Positions 63,349 through 64,000 of a stretch of DNA of 64,000 nucleotides are shown piece after piece (within the stretch, counting starts at the first letter, position 1; each line of letters starts with the position of its first letter). The position numbers and the translations under genes were made by a program. Origin of the DNA: Paenibacillus athensensis (GTDB taxonomy: Bacteria; Bacillota; Bacilli; Paenibacillales; NBRC-103111). Below the pieces are notes generated by a model, which saw nothing but the letters and a program-made list of their open reading frames with translations, did no database searches and had not been told where the DNA came from. The DNA lies in NCBI RefSeq assembly GCF_004514475.2, contig NZ_MYFO02000015.1, positions 1-64,000 on the forward strand, given 5' to 3'.

Positions 63349-64000
63349 TCGTTCTGCTCAACGGCTTGCTGATCGCGGCCATCCTGATCGCCGCTCTCAC
63401 CCTGCTCTATTTGCGCATGAGCCGACGCTTGCCGGAGAAGTCGGAGGAAAAGCTGGTGTACACGCTTGAAGCGATGACTGCCTTCATCAAAGAAGCCCTG
63501 CATGAGATGACGAGCAGCAGCCTGATCGACTTCGGCTTGTCGGAGGAGGAATACCGCCGCCGCAAAAATAAGCGGGCTGAACTGAAAAAAGCGCTGCGCG
63601 GCTGCACATCAGGCGATTTGCGGGACAAGGCGTATGTGAAGCTGGTTATTGCCGATTTGCTGGACAAACGCTACGTCCTGAGCGACGAGCATTTGAATCG
63701 ACTGCTGCCGTTTAACGACCCGCCATCGCTCACGCCGCAAGACCAGTTCGACATTTTGCTCCATGTGTATAAGAAGCAGTATCGTGCTAAAGCGCTGGAT
63801 GAATTGATTCGCAAGTACGAGCTGGACCGCGCCAAACGCAGCCCGGACGACGAGCAAAGCGAATCGTACCGCATTACCGCAGAGGAAATCCGCGACATGT
63901 ATGAACAGGAATCGCCGAAGCTGTCGGCCGAAGACAAAACGCAAATTATCGTGCAGCGCATTTATCAGCAATACAAAGGGTTCAGCGTCATCGACGACAT
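63345..64000 (+). CDS. Probable CpaF/TadA-type secretion ATPase, N-terminal part (cut by window end)
   Basis: The frame starts at 63345 in an ATGA overlap with the CpaE-like gene and stays open to the window end (218 codons). It begins with a membrane helix (MIVLLNGLLIAAILIAALTL, continuing LLYLRMS), followed by a long charged helical region and SAEDKTQIIVQRIYQQYKGF near the end, which resembles the N-terminal domain ahead of the CpaF/TadA ATPase core. The Walker motifs would lie beyond 64000. The N-terminal membrane anchor is unusual for cytoplasmic CpaF and resembles element-borne versions. The family call is inferred from gene order and this pattern. Confidence 0.6.
   Translation, partial: MIVLLNGLLIAAILIAALTLLYLRMSRRLPEKSEEKLVYTLEAMTAFIKEALHEMTSSSLIDFGLSEEEYRRRKNKRAELKKALRGCTSGDLRDKAYVKLVIADLLDKRYVLSDEHLNRLLPFNDPPSLTPQDQFDILLHVYKKQYRAKALDELIRKYELDRAKRSPDDEQSESYRITAEEIRDMYEQESPKLSAEDKTQIIVQRIYQQYKGFSVIDD

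Overview
The window looks like chromosomal DNA of a Gram-positive, spore-former-type bacterium of the Paenibacillaceae (Paenibacillus/Cohnella-like). Pointers are the 23S-5S spacer, AGGAGG-type ribosome sites, an SLH (S-layer homology) surface glucanase, a Bacillus-order purine operon with paired PurR boxes and a guanine riboswitch, YesMN-type two-component genes, and YerB/YerC/DgkB/RlmCD homologues. Calls are from reading the sequence and family knowledge; no database search was run.

Layout. 1-340: end of an rRNA operon (23S 3' end, 5S, terminator). 0.46-22.1 kb: a beta-1,3-glucan (laminarin/curdlan-type) utilisation locus. It holds a divergent operon of secreted GH81 and GH16 glucanases with CBM56 modules, a cytoplasmic GH9-like hydrolase, a LacI-type repressor, a methyl-accepting chemoreceptor, a CUT1-type ABC importer (binding protein plus two permeases, no ATPase gene), a GH1 beta-glucosidase and a giant S-layer-anchored GH16 protein with five CBM4/9-like modules. 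Palindromes of the CGAAA-n-TTTCG type lie between the -35 and -10 boxes of at least three of its promoters, so polymer cleavage, sensing, import and intracellular hydrolysis look like one regulon.

22.2-34.7 kb: the purine biosynthesis operon purEKBCSQLFNHD, with paired PurR boxes upstream of the promoter and a guanine riboswitch in the leader. purM, normally between purF and purN, is absent and a hairpin sits there instead. 34.8-48.6 kb: an accessory block. It has an RloA/RloB (AbiL-like) defence pair, a secreted CYTH-like protein, a GH5-FN3-CBM3 cellulase, an orphan sugar-binding lipoprotein with a YesN/YesM two-component system, a 43-residue membrane protein, a LigB/DODA-family protein that has lost all its metal ligands, a WYL regulator, repeats and a DCC-family protein.

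48.8-56.9 kb: conserved genes (YerB-like lipoprotein, GalE-like epimerase, Gly-rich VrrA/YqfQ-like protein, YerC, CbiX/SirB-like chelatase, DgkB lipid kinase, RlmCD rRNA methyltransferase) interrupted by very GC-rich DNA with a 127-bp tandem repeat. 56.9-64 kb: an AT-rich HNH-type gene, then what appears to be the left part of a mobile or plasmid-like element: ParA, ParB, a small basic protein, a SAF/CpaB-like protein, two P-loop-like proteins (one CpaE/TadZ-like) and the start of a probable CpaF/TadA ATPase gene cut by the window edge. The join lies at the 3' end of rlmCD, a gene family known as an integration site for integrative conjugative elements, and that gene has an unusual C-terminus. 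This right-hand element and the glucan locus are the most interesting parts of the window.
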